Assembly: GCA_036771835.1 (NCBI GenBank)
Contig: DAIPGN010000010.1
Coordinates: forward strand, 34,264-98,263
Direction of reading: 5' to 3'
Source of the DNA: UBA4877 sp002399285
GTDB lineage: Bacteria; Bacillota; Thermoanaerobacteria; Thermoanaerobacterales; UBA4877
DNA: 64,000 bases
Positions 1-8,732 of this stretch are shown here, piece by piece (the stretch's first letter is position 1; each line of letters begins with the position of its first letter). Both the position numbers and the translations under genes were made by a program. The notes below the pieces were generated by a model, which was not told the DNA's origin, ran no database searches, and saw only the letters and a list, made by a program, of their open reading frames with translations.

Positions 1-49
1 TGCATGATGAAACATTAAACTTGGGAACTGTCGATCAGTATTCGTTAAG

Positions 50-895
50 TTATCTGGTCCAGGCCTTTCCCTTCTGACCGAATAACTCGACATAATGACC
101 CAACCGGTCCATATATCCCTTTTTAAAAGCCGGGACCAGTTTCCATTTATCGAAATCAGGGTCTTTTATAAATTCTTCTAATTCTTCTTTACCTGCCACG
201 ATCAATTCCGTCGCTAAGTTGACCTTTTGAATTCCGCATTGGATCGCTTTAGATAAGTTTTCATCACCCGTTCCGCTGCCGCCATGTAATACGAGGGGCG
301 TATCCTTACAGGCTTCAACGATTTTTCCCAGCCTTTCAAAATCGATGTGCGGTTTGCCCTTGTAACGTCCATGTGCGGTGCCGATCGCGACCGCCAGGCA
401 ATCTACCCCTGTTTCTTCAATGAATTGGGCCGCTTCCTGCGGAACCGTCAAGTTATTGGATCCATCATGATCATAGTTCTGACCCTGTCCCACATGTCCT
501 AATTCCGCTTCTACACTGATCCCCAAAACCCTACACATTTTGACTACCTCTTTTGTCTGTGCAACATTCTTTTCATAAGGGAGATCCGAACGGTCGACCA
601 TGATCGATGTAAAACCGGAACGTATCCCCAATATCATATCTTCATAGGTCTTTCCATGATCTAAGTTGATCGCGATGGGAACCGATGCCTTTGAAGCTAA
701 GTCACGGATCATAGCAATGAACCAGGGCAGATCCGGATGGATAAAAGAGTTTACGTCTATGATCATAGGGGCATTGTATTCTTCTGCGACTTCGATGACG
801 GCGCGGACCGTATCCTCGCTCTGTACATTCGGAGCCGTTACTCCATACCCCTCTCTTTTTGCTCGAACTAAAATTTCTTTCATCGTTACCAGCAT
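50..895 (-). CDS. Class II fructose-bisphosphate aldolase family protein
   Basis: A 281-residue zinc-dependent ketose-bisphosphate aldolase of the Fba/GatY/KbaY type, which cleaves a ketose phosphate to DHAP and an aldehyde in the cytoplasm. Visible family motifs in order are NLDHGKTYED (metal His and Asp), EAELGHVGQG (metal Glu), AIGTAHGRYKG (metal His), LVLHGGSGTGDE and KVNLATEL (phosphate binding). The usual D-G/A-S motif reads VDRSDLPYEKNV, a substitution near the active site that may shift substrate preference. AAGGAG lies 9 nt before the ATG. It is the last gene seen of the mannose-type PTS operon and follows the cupin gene by 15 bp. The family call is firm; the substrate (fructose-1,6-, tagatose-1,6- or another ketose phosphate) is not resolved. 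Confidence 0.9.
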   Translation of the reverse strand: MLVTMKEILVRAKREGYGVTAPNVQSEDTVRAVIEVAEEYNAPMIIDVNSFIHPDLPWFIAMIRDLASKASVPIAINLDHGKTYEDMILGIRSGFTSIMVDRSDLPYEKNVAQTKEVVKMCRVLGISVEAELGHVGQGQNYDHDGSNNLTVPQEAAQFIEETGVDCLAVAIGTAHGRYKGKPHIDFERLGKIVEACKDTPLVLHGGSGTGDENLSKAIQCGIQKVNLATELIVAGKEELEEFIKDPDFDKWKLVPAFKKGYMDRLGHYVELFGQKGKAWTR

Positions 896-910
896 AATTT
901 TTATCTCCTT

Positions 911-1285
911 TTATTTGTCTTCGGGTCTTAGATTATTCGTTCCGCCGTAGATAAAGATGATCTCTACATAGCCGTCTTCATCGTAGGTGAATACATGCCA
1001 CTCGTTTTCTGGAATGTGAAAAATCATACCCTCTTCAAGCTTGAGCTTTTGATTCAGGTTTTCCGGAGTTTCACCCCATGAGATCCAGCCGTCCTTCACT
1101 TTTGTGATAATTACGGTCTCCTCGGCATGGTGGTGGGGTTCCATAACGCCGTATTCCGAGCTATACATTGCATAGCCCACCGTCATGTTGCTGCTTTCAA
1201 AATGGCTTTGCTTTCCAACTGCTCTGACGAGTCCCCTGCCGGGCAGAGGATCAATTGCAATATTCTTCTTGTTTATATAATCCAT
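911..1285 (-). CDS. Small cupin-domain protein
   Basis: A 124-residue single-domain cupin. Cupin motif 1 is visible as PHHHAEETVIITKVKDG (metal-binding histidines plus Glu), and motif 2 as EGMIFHIPENEWHVF. Proteins of this size act as sugar or keto-acid isomerases, epimerases or small-molecule binders; nothing in the sequence decides which. It lies between the racemase-like gene and the aldolase in the mannose-type PTS operon, so a step in the same sugar or sugar-acid pathway is the best inference. AAAGGATCACT precedes the ATG. The length and metal motif look intact. Confidence 0.75.
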   Translation of the reverse strand: MDYINKKNIAIDPLPGRGLVRAVGKQSHFESSNMTVGYAMYSSEYGVMEPHHHAEETVIITKVKDGWISWGETPENLNQKLKLEEGMIFHIPENEWHVFTYDEDGYVEIIFIYGGTNNLRPEDK

Positions 1286-1305
1286 AGTGATCCTTTCCCT
1301 ATAAT

Positions 1306-1947
1306 TTATTTAATAATCTCTTTTAATTGCATCAGCCCTAAGGGCAGGCTTGTCAAAATCTCCGTGCGCTTATCCACGACATACTGTACCGCATTGGACA
1401 TACTGGCCTGCGCCAGAACTATAACGTCATAGTCGTCCTGATTTTCCATTATGACGTCGGCAATCTTCCGATCATGCTCTTCACGGTCCACCGAATATAA
1501 GTCAAAGACGTTCGGAATCAATTTACACTCGACTGTCTGTGAAGCTTGAGTTTTACTCTCTATCAGTTTTGATGTCGGATATAGGGTGCTTTGTACCGTT
1601 CCCAGGACCATTATCCTATGTCCTTTTTCAGCCGCCATGGCAGCCATAGGTTCATCAATTTTAAACAACGGTATATCAACGATCTTCCTGGCAATGTCGC
1701 CTGCTTCCCCGATCGACGAGCAGGCAAGCAATATCGCATCGCTGCCGTTATTTTTCGCTACGATCACATATTGGATAAATCTTTCGATCACTTGTTTCGT
1801 TAAACGTCCCTTTTCTTTGATTTCATTCAACATCGAATCGTCCAATATGTTGACGATCTCAAAACCGTCATACATCTCCTGGATCATCGGCGGAACCGAC
1901 GTTACGGTCGCGATCGTCGTATGGATAACCGTTATCTTTTTATGCAT
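1306..1947 (-). CDS. Asp/Glu/hydantoin racemase superfamily protein
   Basis: A 213-residue protein of the Asp/Glu/hydantoin racemase fold. The first catalytic cysteine is present in AILLACSSIGEAG. The second, normally a Cys in the C-terminal half, is Ala in VIVLAQASMSNAV. Two-cysteine members racemise by a two-base mechanism; one-cysteine members such as arylmalonate decarboxylase and some isomerases do not. A decarboxylase or isomerase role is therefore at least as likely as racemisation (inference). GAGGAGG precedes the ATG by a normal distance. It follows the EIID gene in the PTS operon and precedes the cupin gene. The substrate is unknown. Confidence 0.7.
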   Translation of the reverse strand: MHKKITVIHTTIATVTSVPPMIQEMYDGFEIVNILDDSMLNEIKEKGRLTKQVIERFIQYVIVAKNNGSDAILLACSSIGEAGDIARKIVDIPLFKIDEPMAAMAAEKGHRIMVLGTVQSTLYPTSKLIESKTQASQTVECKLIPNVFDLYSVDREEHDRKIADVIMENQDDYDVIVLAQASMSNAVQYVVDKRTEILTSLPLGLMQLKEIIK

Positions 1948-2021
1948 ATAATTCCTCCTCGTCTTGCCGCGCTATATTATCGATCTTGTGTATAAACCGG
2001 CATACGTTCATATTAAAGTTT

Positions 2022-2852
2022 TTACACTATATGCAGTACTGCCATGACGATCGATAACGCCAGAATGCCAAGCATAATATAATTGATATTTACATTTTTA
2101 TCCAACATCTTCTTGCATCCAAAGGTGAGCAGCAGCGGTACGAGTCCTAAAAACAGCGTGTCCAATGACGACTGCAGCGCCACCGGATCGCCGCCTGCGA
2201 TAGGTATCATAATCGCTGTTGAAAATTTAACGGTCGACGCAGTCATTGCACCTACCATGATCAGCCCCAGCATACCGGCGCATTTCGTCAATATGGACAG
2301 CGTTCCGTTTTTATACATCGACGTGATGAATTGCCGGCCGCTTGCAAATCCGACATATGCCGATCCGAAACGCAGGATCATTGTACATGTGTTATAGATC
2401 AAGAAGAAAATGATCGGACCCAATATTGAACCCTGCAATGCAAAACTAATACCGATACTTGCCGCAATAACACGTACGACACTGAACAGCAATGAATCGC
2501 CGATTCCCGCCAGCGGGCCCATTAAAGCCGCTTTTACAGCAACGATCGAGCTGGTATCAAAATCATCGACTTCGCTGTTTTCCTTTTCCATAGAAGCAAC
2601 AATCCCTGCTAAGAATGGATAAATCGCATTGCTTACATTGCAGAATTGAACGTGTCTCTCCATTGCCTCGCGTTTCTTTTCAGGCTGATCTTTATAGTAA
2701 CGGTCCAGTGCAGGCATGATCTGCCAAAGAAATCCGATTGCCATCTGACGCGCCTGACCACCGACACGGGAACAGTGAGCATTTAATGATCGCCATGCGA
2801 TGGAATTGACCATCTTCCTATCTTCCTTTGATAAATCAGACATAAATTTCAT
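2022..2852 (-). CDS. PTS mannose/sorbose-family EIID component
   Basis: A 276-residue EIID membrane subunit of a mannose-family phosphotransferase permease. It has the family N-terminus (SKEDRKMVNSIAWRSL, then SRVGGQARQMAIGFLWQIMP), the conserved stretch GPLAGIGDSLLFSVVRVIAA and a C-terminal hydrophobic segment. EIID works with EIIC to move the sugar while EIIA and EIIB phosphorylate it. The ATG overlaps the EIIC stop codon (ATGA), so the two are translationally coupled. An alternative start four codons in (MSDLSK) would match many homologues. The transported sugar cannot be told from sequence. Confidence 0.93.
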   Translation of the reverse strand: MKFMSDLSKEDRKMVNSIAWRSLNAHCSRVGGQARQMAIGFLWQIMPALDRYYKDQPEKKREAMERHVQFCNVSNAIYPFLAGIVASMEKENSEVDDFDTSSIVAVKAALMGPLAGIGDSLLFSVVRVIAASIGISFALQGSILGPIIFFLIYNTCTMILRFGSAYVGFASGRQFITSMYKNGTLSILTKCAGMLGLIMVGAMTASTVKFSTAIMIPIAGGDPVALQSSLDTLFLGLVPLLLTFGCKKMLDKNVNINYIMLGILALSIVMAVLHIV

Positions 2853-3658
2853 TGTAGAAAGTCCTCCAATTCAGAATCATTATTACTTTCGTTGCCGGCG
2901 GTCACATGCTGCCTCTGCAGTTTATTGATCTCCATATCGCGGTATGCAGTCAAAACAACTAATATAATACCTACGGTAGCAACCGCAATAATTGGAAGTT
3001 TAAAATAGTTATATAAGACAAAACCTAATAAATAATAAATCCCGATTTCTGTTGACCAAATCATCTTCATTAAGAGTGCAAGACCAACGGCAGGCAATAA
3101 TTGTCCACATACCGTCAAACCAGTCATAATAACCGGGGGAATGGCGTCCACAAAAGCGGCGACCGCATTATAGCCAAGGTAAACGCCTAAGAATACGATG
3201 GCGGAGAAGAATAGGTTTTTGACAAACCAGACGCCAAAGTTCAAATAAATGAGCAGTCCCTTTTCGTTTCCTTCATGGGCCCATTTGTCCATCAAAGGAG
3301 CAAATGCTGTTAACAGGACGTTATTAACACCCATCGTTACAAATCCCATCAAAATCCCTATCGGGACGGCGATCGTCAAAGCGGCACTGGGCTTTAAGGC
3401 TGCATTAGTCGCAAATGCCACCGCGAAGACCGTTGCCGCCGAGTGATCCGCCGAAATTTGACCGCCGATATTAACGGAACCCATAAATACAGCTTCCAGT
3501 GTTGCTCCAATAATAAGCCCTTGTCCCAAATCTCCCAACAGCAATCCCGTTACCGCGCCGATTACGATAGGACGGTCCGCCATGTTCTGTCCTATAAGCC
3601 AGTTGCCTCCATAGCAGATAAAATAAGCGAGTGCTGATAGTAAAGCGACCTTTAACAT
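2849..3658 (-). CDS. PTS mannose/sorbose-family EIIC component
   Basis: A 269-residue polytopic EIIC subunit with the family features GAVTGLLLGDLGQGLIIGAT and LEAVFMGSVNIGGQISAD near the N-terminus, and multiple hydrophobic segments throughout. It forms the membrane channel with EIID. GGAGG stands 7 nt before the ATG, two bases after the EIIB stop codon. It lies in the order EIIA, ADH, EIIB, EIIC, EIID, so the usual EIIA-EIIB adjacency is broken by the dehydrogenase gene. The C-terminal tail is hydrophilic and overlaps the EIID start by 4 bp. Confidence 0.93.
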   Translation of the reverse strand: MLKVALLSALAYFICYGGNWLIGQNMADRPIVIGAVTGLLLGDLGQGLIIGATLEAVFMGSVNIGGQISADHSAATVFAVAFATNAALKPSAALTIAVPIGILMGFVTMGVNNVLLTAFAPLMDKWAHEGNEKGLLIYLNFGVWFVKNLFFSAIVFLGVYLGYNAVAAFVDAIPPVIMTGLTVCGQLLPAVGLALLMKMIWSTEIGIYYLLGFVLYNYFKLPIIAVATVGIILVVLTAYRDMEINKLQRQHVTAGNESNNDSELEDFLQ

Positions 3659-3660
3659 AT

Positions 3661-4155
3661 TTAATCCTCCTTAATATTTTCAAGCATCTTTTTAATACTG
3701 ACTTTGGGCTGCGATGGAATCACCCAATGGATCGTTTCCATATTTAAACCGGCCACTTCCTTCAAAGCAGCCAATTCCCTTTCATTGCAAACGACGTCTT
3801 GCCCTAACTTGAATTTTTTCTCCGATGTATCAAACCGTCCGACATTTGCAACATTAATTGAACCCACTTCACAACTTCTTGCAATTTTCAATGCATCCTG
3901 AATACTGTCGGTCAAAACAAACATTTTAAGCTCTTTGGATTTCGGGTCATTAAATACCTGAATGGAATCATCGACGCTGCGGATCAGTACTTTAACGCCG
4001 TTTGGAGTCGCCATCTTTAAGGTCATTTTCTGAACTTCATCTTTCGCAGCTTTATCATTTGCAACAACCATATGTGTCGTTCCAAATTGTTTTGACCAAA
4101 CGACTGCAATTTGACCATGAATCAATCTGTCATCGACTCTAATTTGAATGATCAT
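3661..4155 (-). CDS. PTS mannose/sorbose-family EIIB component
   Basis: A 164-residue cytoplasmic EIIB of the mannose family. The N-terminal motif VDDRLIHGQIAVVW holds the phosphorylated histidine (residue 14), which takes phosphate from EIIA and passes it to the incoming sugar. Its length is typical for a separate EIIB domain. A GGGGG-type ribosome binding site lies upstream of the ATG. It follows the dehydrogenase gene by 13 bp and is nearly contiguous with EIIC. No defect is visible. Confidence 0.94.
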   Translation of the reverse strand: MIIQIRVDDRLIHGQIAVVWSKQFGTTHMVVANDKAAKDEVQKMTLKMATPNGVKVLIRSVDDSIQVFNDPKSKELKMFVLTDSIQDALKIARSCEVGSINVANVGRFDTSEKKFKLGQDVVCNERELAALKEVAGLNMETIHWVIPSQPKVSIKKMLENIKED

Positions 4156-4168
4156 GCTACCTATCCCC

Positions 4169-5308
4169 CTATAAACAAGTTATATAGATATTGGCCAAAT
4201 CATCGGCATTTAACGTAATCGGCGAATTAACCAGTAATCTCTGCTGATTTTCGTAAACGCTCGCCGCCATTTCTTTGCATTCCCGTTTGGTGACACCCAA
4301 AGCCTTTAAGTCAGGACAGTCATAGACGTCGTTCAATAGGTCCAGCAGATCCTGAATCGGGTCGTCATCACTGCCAAAAGCATTCATCAGTATTTTTTCA
4401 AGCTTGTCCAGCTTGACATCCAGTGATCTGTAATATTGAAGAACGCCGCCAAATACCGCATTGATGGCTTCACCATGCGCCAGCCTGTAATTGGAACCCA
4501 GCGGGAATGAAAGCGCATGCATCGTTGCGCATCCGGCGATACTGAAAGCAATACCAGCCATATTTGCGCAGATCAAGCTCTTTTGTAAATCCTTTGGTAA
4601 GCAGCGCTTTGTTTGAACCTCCGTTAAATTCTCTATAATTCCTTCTATCGCTGTTTTTGCATACATATCCGTGAATTCATCGGCTTTGGGAGACAATAAC
4701 GATTCCACGGCATGCGCCAGCGCATCGATCGAGGTAACCGCGAAGACCCTATAGGGAAGCGATTGCAGCAAGCCGTCCACAAGAATGGCTCTATCCGGAA
4801 ATAGTTCATCGATTTGCAATCCCAACTTGCTGTTTAAATCTTCAAATTCCACGACGGATACATTGGTCACTTCACTGCCCGTACCGCATGTTGTCGGTAT
4901 TGCGATAAGCTCACGCCTTTTTGTGAGCGATGATTTATCGGCAAACAATTGCTTGACACTGCGTCCGTCTCCAAATATACACAGCTTCGCAATATCGATC
5001 GTTGCGCCGCCTCCGACCGCAATAATCCTCCTGTAGGGAATTTCATTCGCCTTGGCGATGACTTTATCGACCCAATCTCGCTTAGGTTCTCCGTATCCAT
5101 ATTCCGCCAAGTTCAACACATCCGCATTTTGAAAAACTCCCGTACCCTTAAATTGATTGATGACAGATTGACCTGCAATGACCAAATCGCTTTCATTCAT
5201 CCCCAGTTTTCCAAAACAGAGCATCGGATCAGATTCCGAATATAGCTCAGTCCTTAATCGAAAAATCCTTTTCAGTGAAATCTCACTCAAAGAACGCATC
5301 CATATCAC
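4169..5308 (-). CDS. Iron-containing alcohol dehydrogenase
   Basis: A group III (Fe/Zn) NAD(P)-dependent alcohol dehydrogenase of up to 379 residues. It shows the nucleotide-binding GGGATIDIAK, the substrate/metal region PTTCGTGSEVT, and metal ligands in IDALAHAVES, MHALSFPLG and YRLAHGEAI. 4-hydroxybutyrate and 1,2-diol dehydrogenases belong to this family. GGAGGAAG precedes both a GTG at 5308 and an ATG at 5299; either could be used. The reading frame overlaps the end of the EIIA gene by about 26 bp, which implies coupling. Its position between EIIA and EIIB is unusual and suggests that the imported phosphorylated sugar or its product is oxidised or reduced as an early step (inference). Confidence 0.9.
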   Translation of the reverse strand: MIWMRSLSEISLKRIFRLRTELYSESDPMLCFGKLGMNESDLVIAGQSVINQFKGTGVFQNADVLNLAEYGYGEPKRDWVDKVIAKANEIPYRRIIAVGGGATIDIAKLCIFGDGRSVKQLFADKSSLTKRRELIAIPTTCGTGSEVTNVSVVEFEDLNSKLGLQIDELFPDRAILVDGLLQSLPYRVFAVTSIDALAHAVESLLSPKADEFTDMYAKTAIEGIIENLTEVQTKRCLPKDLQKSLICANMAGIAFSIAGCATMHALSFPLGSNYRLAHGEAINAVFGGVLQYYRSLDVKLDKLEKILMNAFGSDDDPIQDLLDLLNDVYDCPDLKALGVTKRECKEMAASVYENQQRLLVNSPITLNADDLANIYITCL

Positions 5309-5699
5309 CTTCCTCCTCCTTTTGCAGCGTCACAACTTTAGGAATGCAATCCCTGGACAATTGCTCTATGGCTGCAGATGTCATTTCTTCCTCAGATAGT
5401 GCGACGGACAACACAATTGGTAAATTCATAGAAGTAACGATCGGTATTTTTTTGCCGGCGGCCAATACCATTCTCGTTACCTGTTGATTCACACTTCCGC
5501 CATAAATATCGGTAAAGATAATGGCACCGTCGTCATCTGCCGAATCGATAAATTTTTGGATCTCTTCAATATAATGGCTGGTTGAATCGACATAAGCTCC
5601 TACAGCTACGATCAGGTCACTCTTGCCTATAAATAGTTCAAGCGTGTCCTTTAATCCCAAAGCAAGCTTCCCGTGTGATGCAAGCAGAATTCTTTTCAT
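5283..5699 (-). CDS. PTS mannose-family EIIA component
   Basis: A 138-residue cytoplasmic EIIA of the mannose family. The phosphorylated histidine is in ILLASHGKLALGLKDTLEL, about residue 9. It accepts phosphate from HPr and passes it to EIIB. It is the first gene of the leftward operon, and the divergent DeoR regulator gene starts 385 bp away. Its length is normal for the family. It ends inside the dehydrogenase gene start. Confidence 0.93.
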   Translation of the reverse strand: MKRILLASHGKLALGLKDTLELFIGKSDLIVAVGAYVDSTSHYIEEIQKFIDSADDDGAIIFTDIYGGSVNQQVTRMVLAAGKKIPIVTSMNLPIVLSVALSEEEMTSAAIEQLSRDCIPKVVTLQKEEEGDMDAFFE

Positions 5700-5737
5700 A
5701 TCTTTATATCATCCTTTCAAGAGACATTTAACCACAA

Positions 5738-5766
5738 TTTATACATAAAGTCAATATGATTTACAA
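5738..5766 (-). promoter_or_regulatory. Candidate sigma-A promoter of the mannose-type PTS operon
   Basis: Read on the minus strand, TTGTAA (5761-5766) and TATAAA (5738-5743) are separated by 17 bp, and the EIIA ATG lies about 40 bp downstream. The spacing is ideal and the hexamers are close to consensus. No transcript data support it. Confidence 0.5.
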
Positions 5767-5822
5767 ACTTAATCAAAATATACCTTGTAATTTACCCATA
5801 TCATATGATAAAATTATTTCAT

Positions 5823-5842
5823 ATTGTGCAAATGATTGTTAA
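5823..5842 (+). repeat. Direct repeat copy 1, candidate DeoR operator
   Basis: ATTGTGCAAATGATTGTTAA recurs with 17 of 20 bases identical at 5983-6002. Both copies lie in the 385-bp divergent region between EIIA and the DeoR gene, and this copy lies on the PTS side. DeoR regulators usually bind repeated sites near their own and their target promoters, so these are the natural operator candidates. Confidence 0.5.
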
Positions 5843-5982
5843 ATCCATTACAGTACGATCTGCACCTGTATAGTAAAATACTTGTTCTATAACAATAATA
5901 CACAAGTAGCTTCAACAAAATCAACGGCATATTCAACCATATATGGCAATTTGACAGTAAATTATAATTATATACGTTTTAA

Positions 5983-6002
5983 ATTGTGTATTTGATTGTT
6001 AA
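5983..6002 (+). repeat. Direct repeat copy 2, candidate DeoR operator
   Basis: ATTGTGTATTTGATTGTTAA, the second copy, starts 160 bp after the first. It overlaps a possible deoR promoter (TTGATT at 5992-5997 and TATGTT at 6014-6019, 16 bp apart), which would suit autoregulation. The rest of the region is very AT-rich and shows no gene. Confidence 0.5.
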
Positions 6003-6084
6003 GTTACTCAATTTATGTTATTATTAGTTCGCACATACATTTGCAAATTATTATTTCTGAATTAATTGGAGGATTAGTTTATTT

Positions 6085-6840
6085 ATGATCAATAGCCAGC
6101 GAAAAAAAGAAATATTAGAATATTTAAGTGATGTAGATTATCGAACAGTCAAGGATATCTCTGAAAAATTTAACGTCTCCATGAATACCGTTCGCCGTGA
6201 TATCAATGAACTAGCTGATTCGAATTACGTCGAAAAATTTTACGGAGGCGTGCGCTTAGCCAGAAAAAGTGATAGTACGTATGATTATCGTATTCTATCA
6301 AATTTGAATGAAAAGCAAAAAATTGCCGAATATGCAGCGGCACTAATAAAAGACAATGATCTTATATTCATCGACTCCGGTTCAACGACGCCCCTGCTCG
6401 TTGATTATATCGATCGTAATTATAGCTTGACCATCGTGACAAACAATCTTCATGTAATCAGGAAAGTCACCGAAATAAATAACTGGGATGTAATTGTCGT
6501 AGGATCTCAACTCAAACATTCATCACATTCATTTATCAACGTCATGAATTGGGATTACCTGAACACTTTAAATCTGAATAAGGCATTTATTGCCACGACA
6601 GGGCTGACCATCAAATCAGGGGCAACCAATCCCGATAATGCCGAAGCTATCATTAAAACCGGTATGATGAAAAGAAGTTCGGAAAATTACTTGATGATGG
6701 ATTCCTCAAAGTTTGATCAAACATCTTTGATTACCTTTGCAAGCATCGAGGATTTCTATATGATCATTACATCCGGCACCGTTCCGCAATATTATCTGGA
6801 CTATTTTGCCGAAAAAAACATACAGTTTAAAATCGCCTAA
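6085..6840 (+). CDS. DeoR-family sugar-phosphate-responsive repressor
   Basis: A 251-residue DeoR/GlpR-type regulator. The N-terminal winged helix-turn-helix is visible as RKKEILEYLSDVDYRTVKD followed by FNVSMNTVRRDINELAD and the hallmark linker KFYGGVRL. The C-terminal effector domain has DSGSTTPLLVDYI, which in this family holds the sugar phosphate. TTGGAGGA precedes the ATG. It diverges from the PTS operon and is followed at once by an isomerase-like gene. Repression of the PTS operon, relieved by a pathway sugar phosphate, is the expected role. Confidence 0.9.
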   Translation: MINSQRKKEILEYLSDVDYRTVKDISEKFNVSMNTVRRDINELADSNYVEKFYGGVRLARKSDSTYDYRILSNLNEKQKIAEYAAALIKDNDLIFIDSGSTTPLLVDYIDRNYSLTIVTNNLHVIRKVTEINNWDVIVVGSQLKHSSHSFINVMNWDYLNTLNLNKAFIATTGLTIKSGATNPDNAEAIIKTGMMKRSSENYLMMDSSKFDQTSLITFASIEDFYMIITSGTVPQYYLDYFAEKNIQFKIA

Positions 6841-6853
6841 GGAGGAGCGCTTT

Positions 6854-7651
6854 ATGAAATTTGGATGTTGCGTTTCGATCAACAATACTTTAAAAGCTAA
6901 GCAATTCGGCTATGACTTTATAGAATTATCTGCAAAGGAAATTATGGGCATCGGCGATACCGATTGGGAAGCAGCAAAAAGGCAAATCCTCGCATCCAAT
7001 ATTCCGGTGATCGGCTTTAATTCCTTTTGCGATGAAGGGGATCCAATTGTAGGACCTTCCGTAAAAAATGAAAGACTTACGCAATATGTTGATAAAGTGA
7101 TCGTAAGAGCTGCCGGACTGAACTGCCGGAACATCGGGATCGGTGCTCCCGCGGCACGGATCCTGCCTGAATCCTTCCCTTATGAGACGGCAGCGGTCCA
7201 GATGAAACAATTTTTAGAATACGCTGCTCATGAAGCCTCCAAATACGATATAAGCATTCTTTATGAGGCAATTAACCCTAAAAGCTGTAATTTCGGCAAC
7301 TCGACCCATGAAATTTATCATCTCGTGAAAGAACTTGATATTTCAAATTTAAAAATCGTCTGGGACGTCTTCCACTCGATCAATGCCAATGAACAATATG
7401 AAGAATTGACGGACATTTTTGATCGGGTAGAACATGTTCATGTCTGCTCCTGGGATAAGGACTTGAACCGCTTTTACCTGCGGCAAAAAGACAGGAAATA
7501 TTTGTTGGATCTATGCATCTATTTAGCCTCGCAGAATTATGATAAAACTATTTCTGTCGAAGCCCCCGACGTCAATTTTGACAGTGATGGCCTCGTTTCA
7601 ATCAACATGTACCATGAAGTACTGGCGCAAATCCAAAATCATAAGGAGTAG
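6854..7651 (+). CDS. Sugar phosphate isomerase/epimerase family TIM barrel
   Basis: A 265-residue protein of the xylose-isomerase-like / AP endonuclease 2 TIM-barrel family. Candidate metal ligands lie in ILYEAINPKSCNFGNS, LKIVWDVFHSI, VEHVHVCSWD and ISVEAPDVNFD, the usual Glu-Asp-His-Glu pattern of this fold. The ATG at 6854 is chosen because GGAGGAG lies 6 nt upstream; a longer in-frame reading into deoR has no ribosome binding site. It starts 13 bp after deoR and is probably co-transcribed. It would interconvert ketose or keto-acid intermediates of the adjoining PTS pathway; the exact substrate is unknown. Confidence 0.8.
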   Translation: MKFGCCVSINNTLKAKQFGYDFIELSAKEIMGIGDTDWEAAKRQILASNIPVIGFNSFCDEGDPIVGPSVKNERLTQYVDKVIVRAAGLNCRNIGIGAPAARILPESFPYETAAVQMKQFLEYAAHEASKYDISILYEAINPKSCNFGNSTHEIYHLVKELDISNLKIVWDVFHSINANEQYEELTDIFDRVEHVHVCSWDKDLNRFYLRQKDRKYLLDLCIYLASQNYDKTISVEAPDVNFDSDGLVSINMYHEVLAQIQNHKE

Positions 7652-7729
7652 AATAGGTTATTGGATTTTCCAATTTACTTCATCCGGCTGCGCTCTTATG
7701 TTGTGCTATTCAAACGGCAGTAAACAAAA

Positions 7730-7763
7730 AAAGCAAAGTATCTATCCAAATACTCTGCTTTAT
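7730..7763 (+). terminator. Possible terminator after the deoR-isomerase unit
   Basis: An imperfect stem pairs AGCAAAGTAT with ATACTCTGCT around CTATCCAA and is followed by TTATAT. It is weak, but placed correctly 80 bp after the isomerase stop codon and before the convergent Cof gene. Confidence 0.4.
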
Positions 7764-7804
7764 ATCTATGCAGGAAAATCCATTCTATAAATTTCGGTAT
7801 TTAC

Positions 7805-8626
7805 CTATAAAACTATTTTCTCCTGAGGGACCACAAACTTATTTACTATCTTTAAAAGTCCGTTTTCCGTGTTGGCTAACGTCGTATAGTCTGCACCGGC
7901 CTTGACATTCTCATCCGCATTGCCCATGGCTATGCCCAGCCCCGCATATTTCAGCATGGATACGTCGTTGAACCCGTCGCCTATGCATATTACGTCCTCT
8001 CTATTCACCTTAAAGGCTTCCGCCAGCGACTTCACGCCGCTGCCCTTATTCACTCCCTTAAGGCTTATCTCCAGGTTGATATTTTCGTAGGACACCTCGA
8101 AGTCGCGGGACAGTTCTTTCAACAGTCCCTCGGGTACTTTCGCATTTTCTCCGCGGTCTCCTATGGCAAATATCTTGGGTGAACTTATGCCGGAGGACGC
8201 TATATATCCCTCCAGATCACCCACCGCCTCATGCCTGCCCTTCCTTATCATGCCCGTATACCATCTTGTCTTATCGTTTAACTGTCCGATCAATGCGATA
8301 TCGTCATGGAATACGCTGGCCTCATATTCATATTTTCTAAGAATTCCGATCGCCTTTACAATAAGCTCGGGCGGAATATACCTTTCCGCTACCCTGTGCC
8401 GGGTGTATATATCTATCGTAAGCGCGCCGTTGTAGCAGATAAGGGGCGCGTTTATATTTATCTCTCTTGCCACCGGCTCTGCATCGGGCAGCGGCCTTCC
8501 CGTGGCTATTGTGGTTATAAAGCCCCGCTCCCTCAGGGCCTGAAGCACAAGCTTCGTCTCCTCCGGCACCTTCTCGTCCTTATCCAGCAGCGTGCCGTCG
8601 ATATCGGTCACCAGCATATGATACAT
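7805..8626 (-). CDS. Cof-type HAD-superfamily phosphatase
   Basis: A 273-residue HAD phosphatase of the Cof/class IIB type. Motif I is VTDIDGTLLD with the nucleophilic Asp, motif II the Thr in TTIATGRPLP, motif III the Lys in SLKGVNKGSGV, and motif IV GDGFNDVSMLKYAG. The cap insert lies between motifs II and III. Such enzymes dephosphorylate sugar phosphates, FMN or PLP. It stands alone between the pyr operon terminator and the convergent isomerase unit. The family is certain and the substrate unknown. Confidence 0.92.
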   Translation of the reverse strand: MYHMLVTDIDGTLLDKDEKVPEETKLVLQALRERGFITTIATGRPLPDAEPVAREININAPLICYNGALTIDIYTRHRVAERYIPPELIVKAIGILRKYEYEASVFHDDIALIGQLNDKTRWYTGMIRKGRHEAVGDLEGYIASSGISSPKIFAIGDRGENAKVPEGLLKELSRDFEVSYENINLEISLKGVNKGSGVKSLAEAFKVNREDVICIGDGFNDVSMLKYAGLGIAMGNADENVKAGADYTTLANTENGLLKIVNKFVVPQEKIVL

Positions 8627-8732
8627 TTATATCCGTCCTCCTTTGTTTTCATCCCATACCATTATAGCAAACATATTGACAATGTTAAATCTTTAAAAGT
8701 TTTTGGTGATGGGACCGAGCTACAGGACGGCA

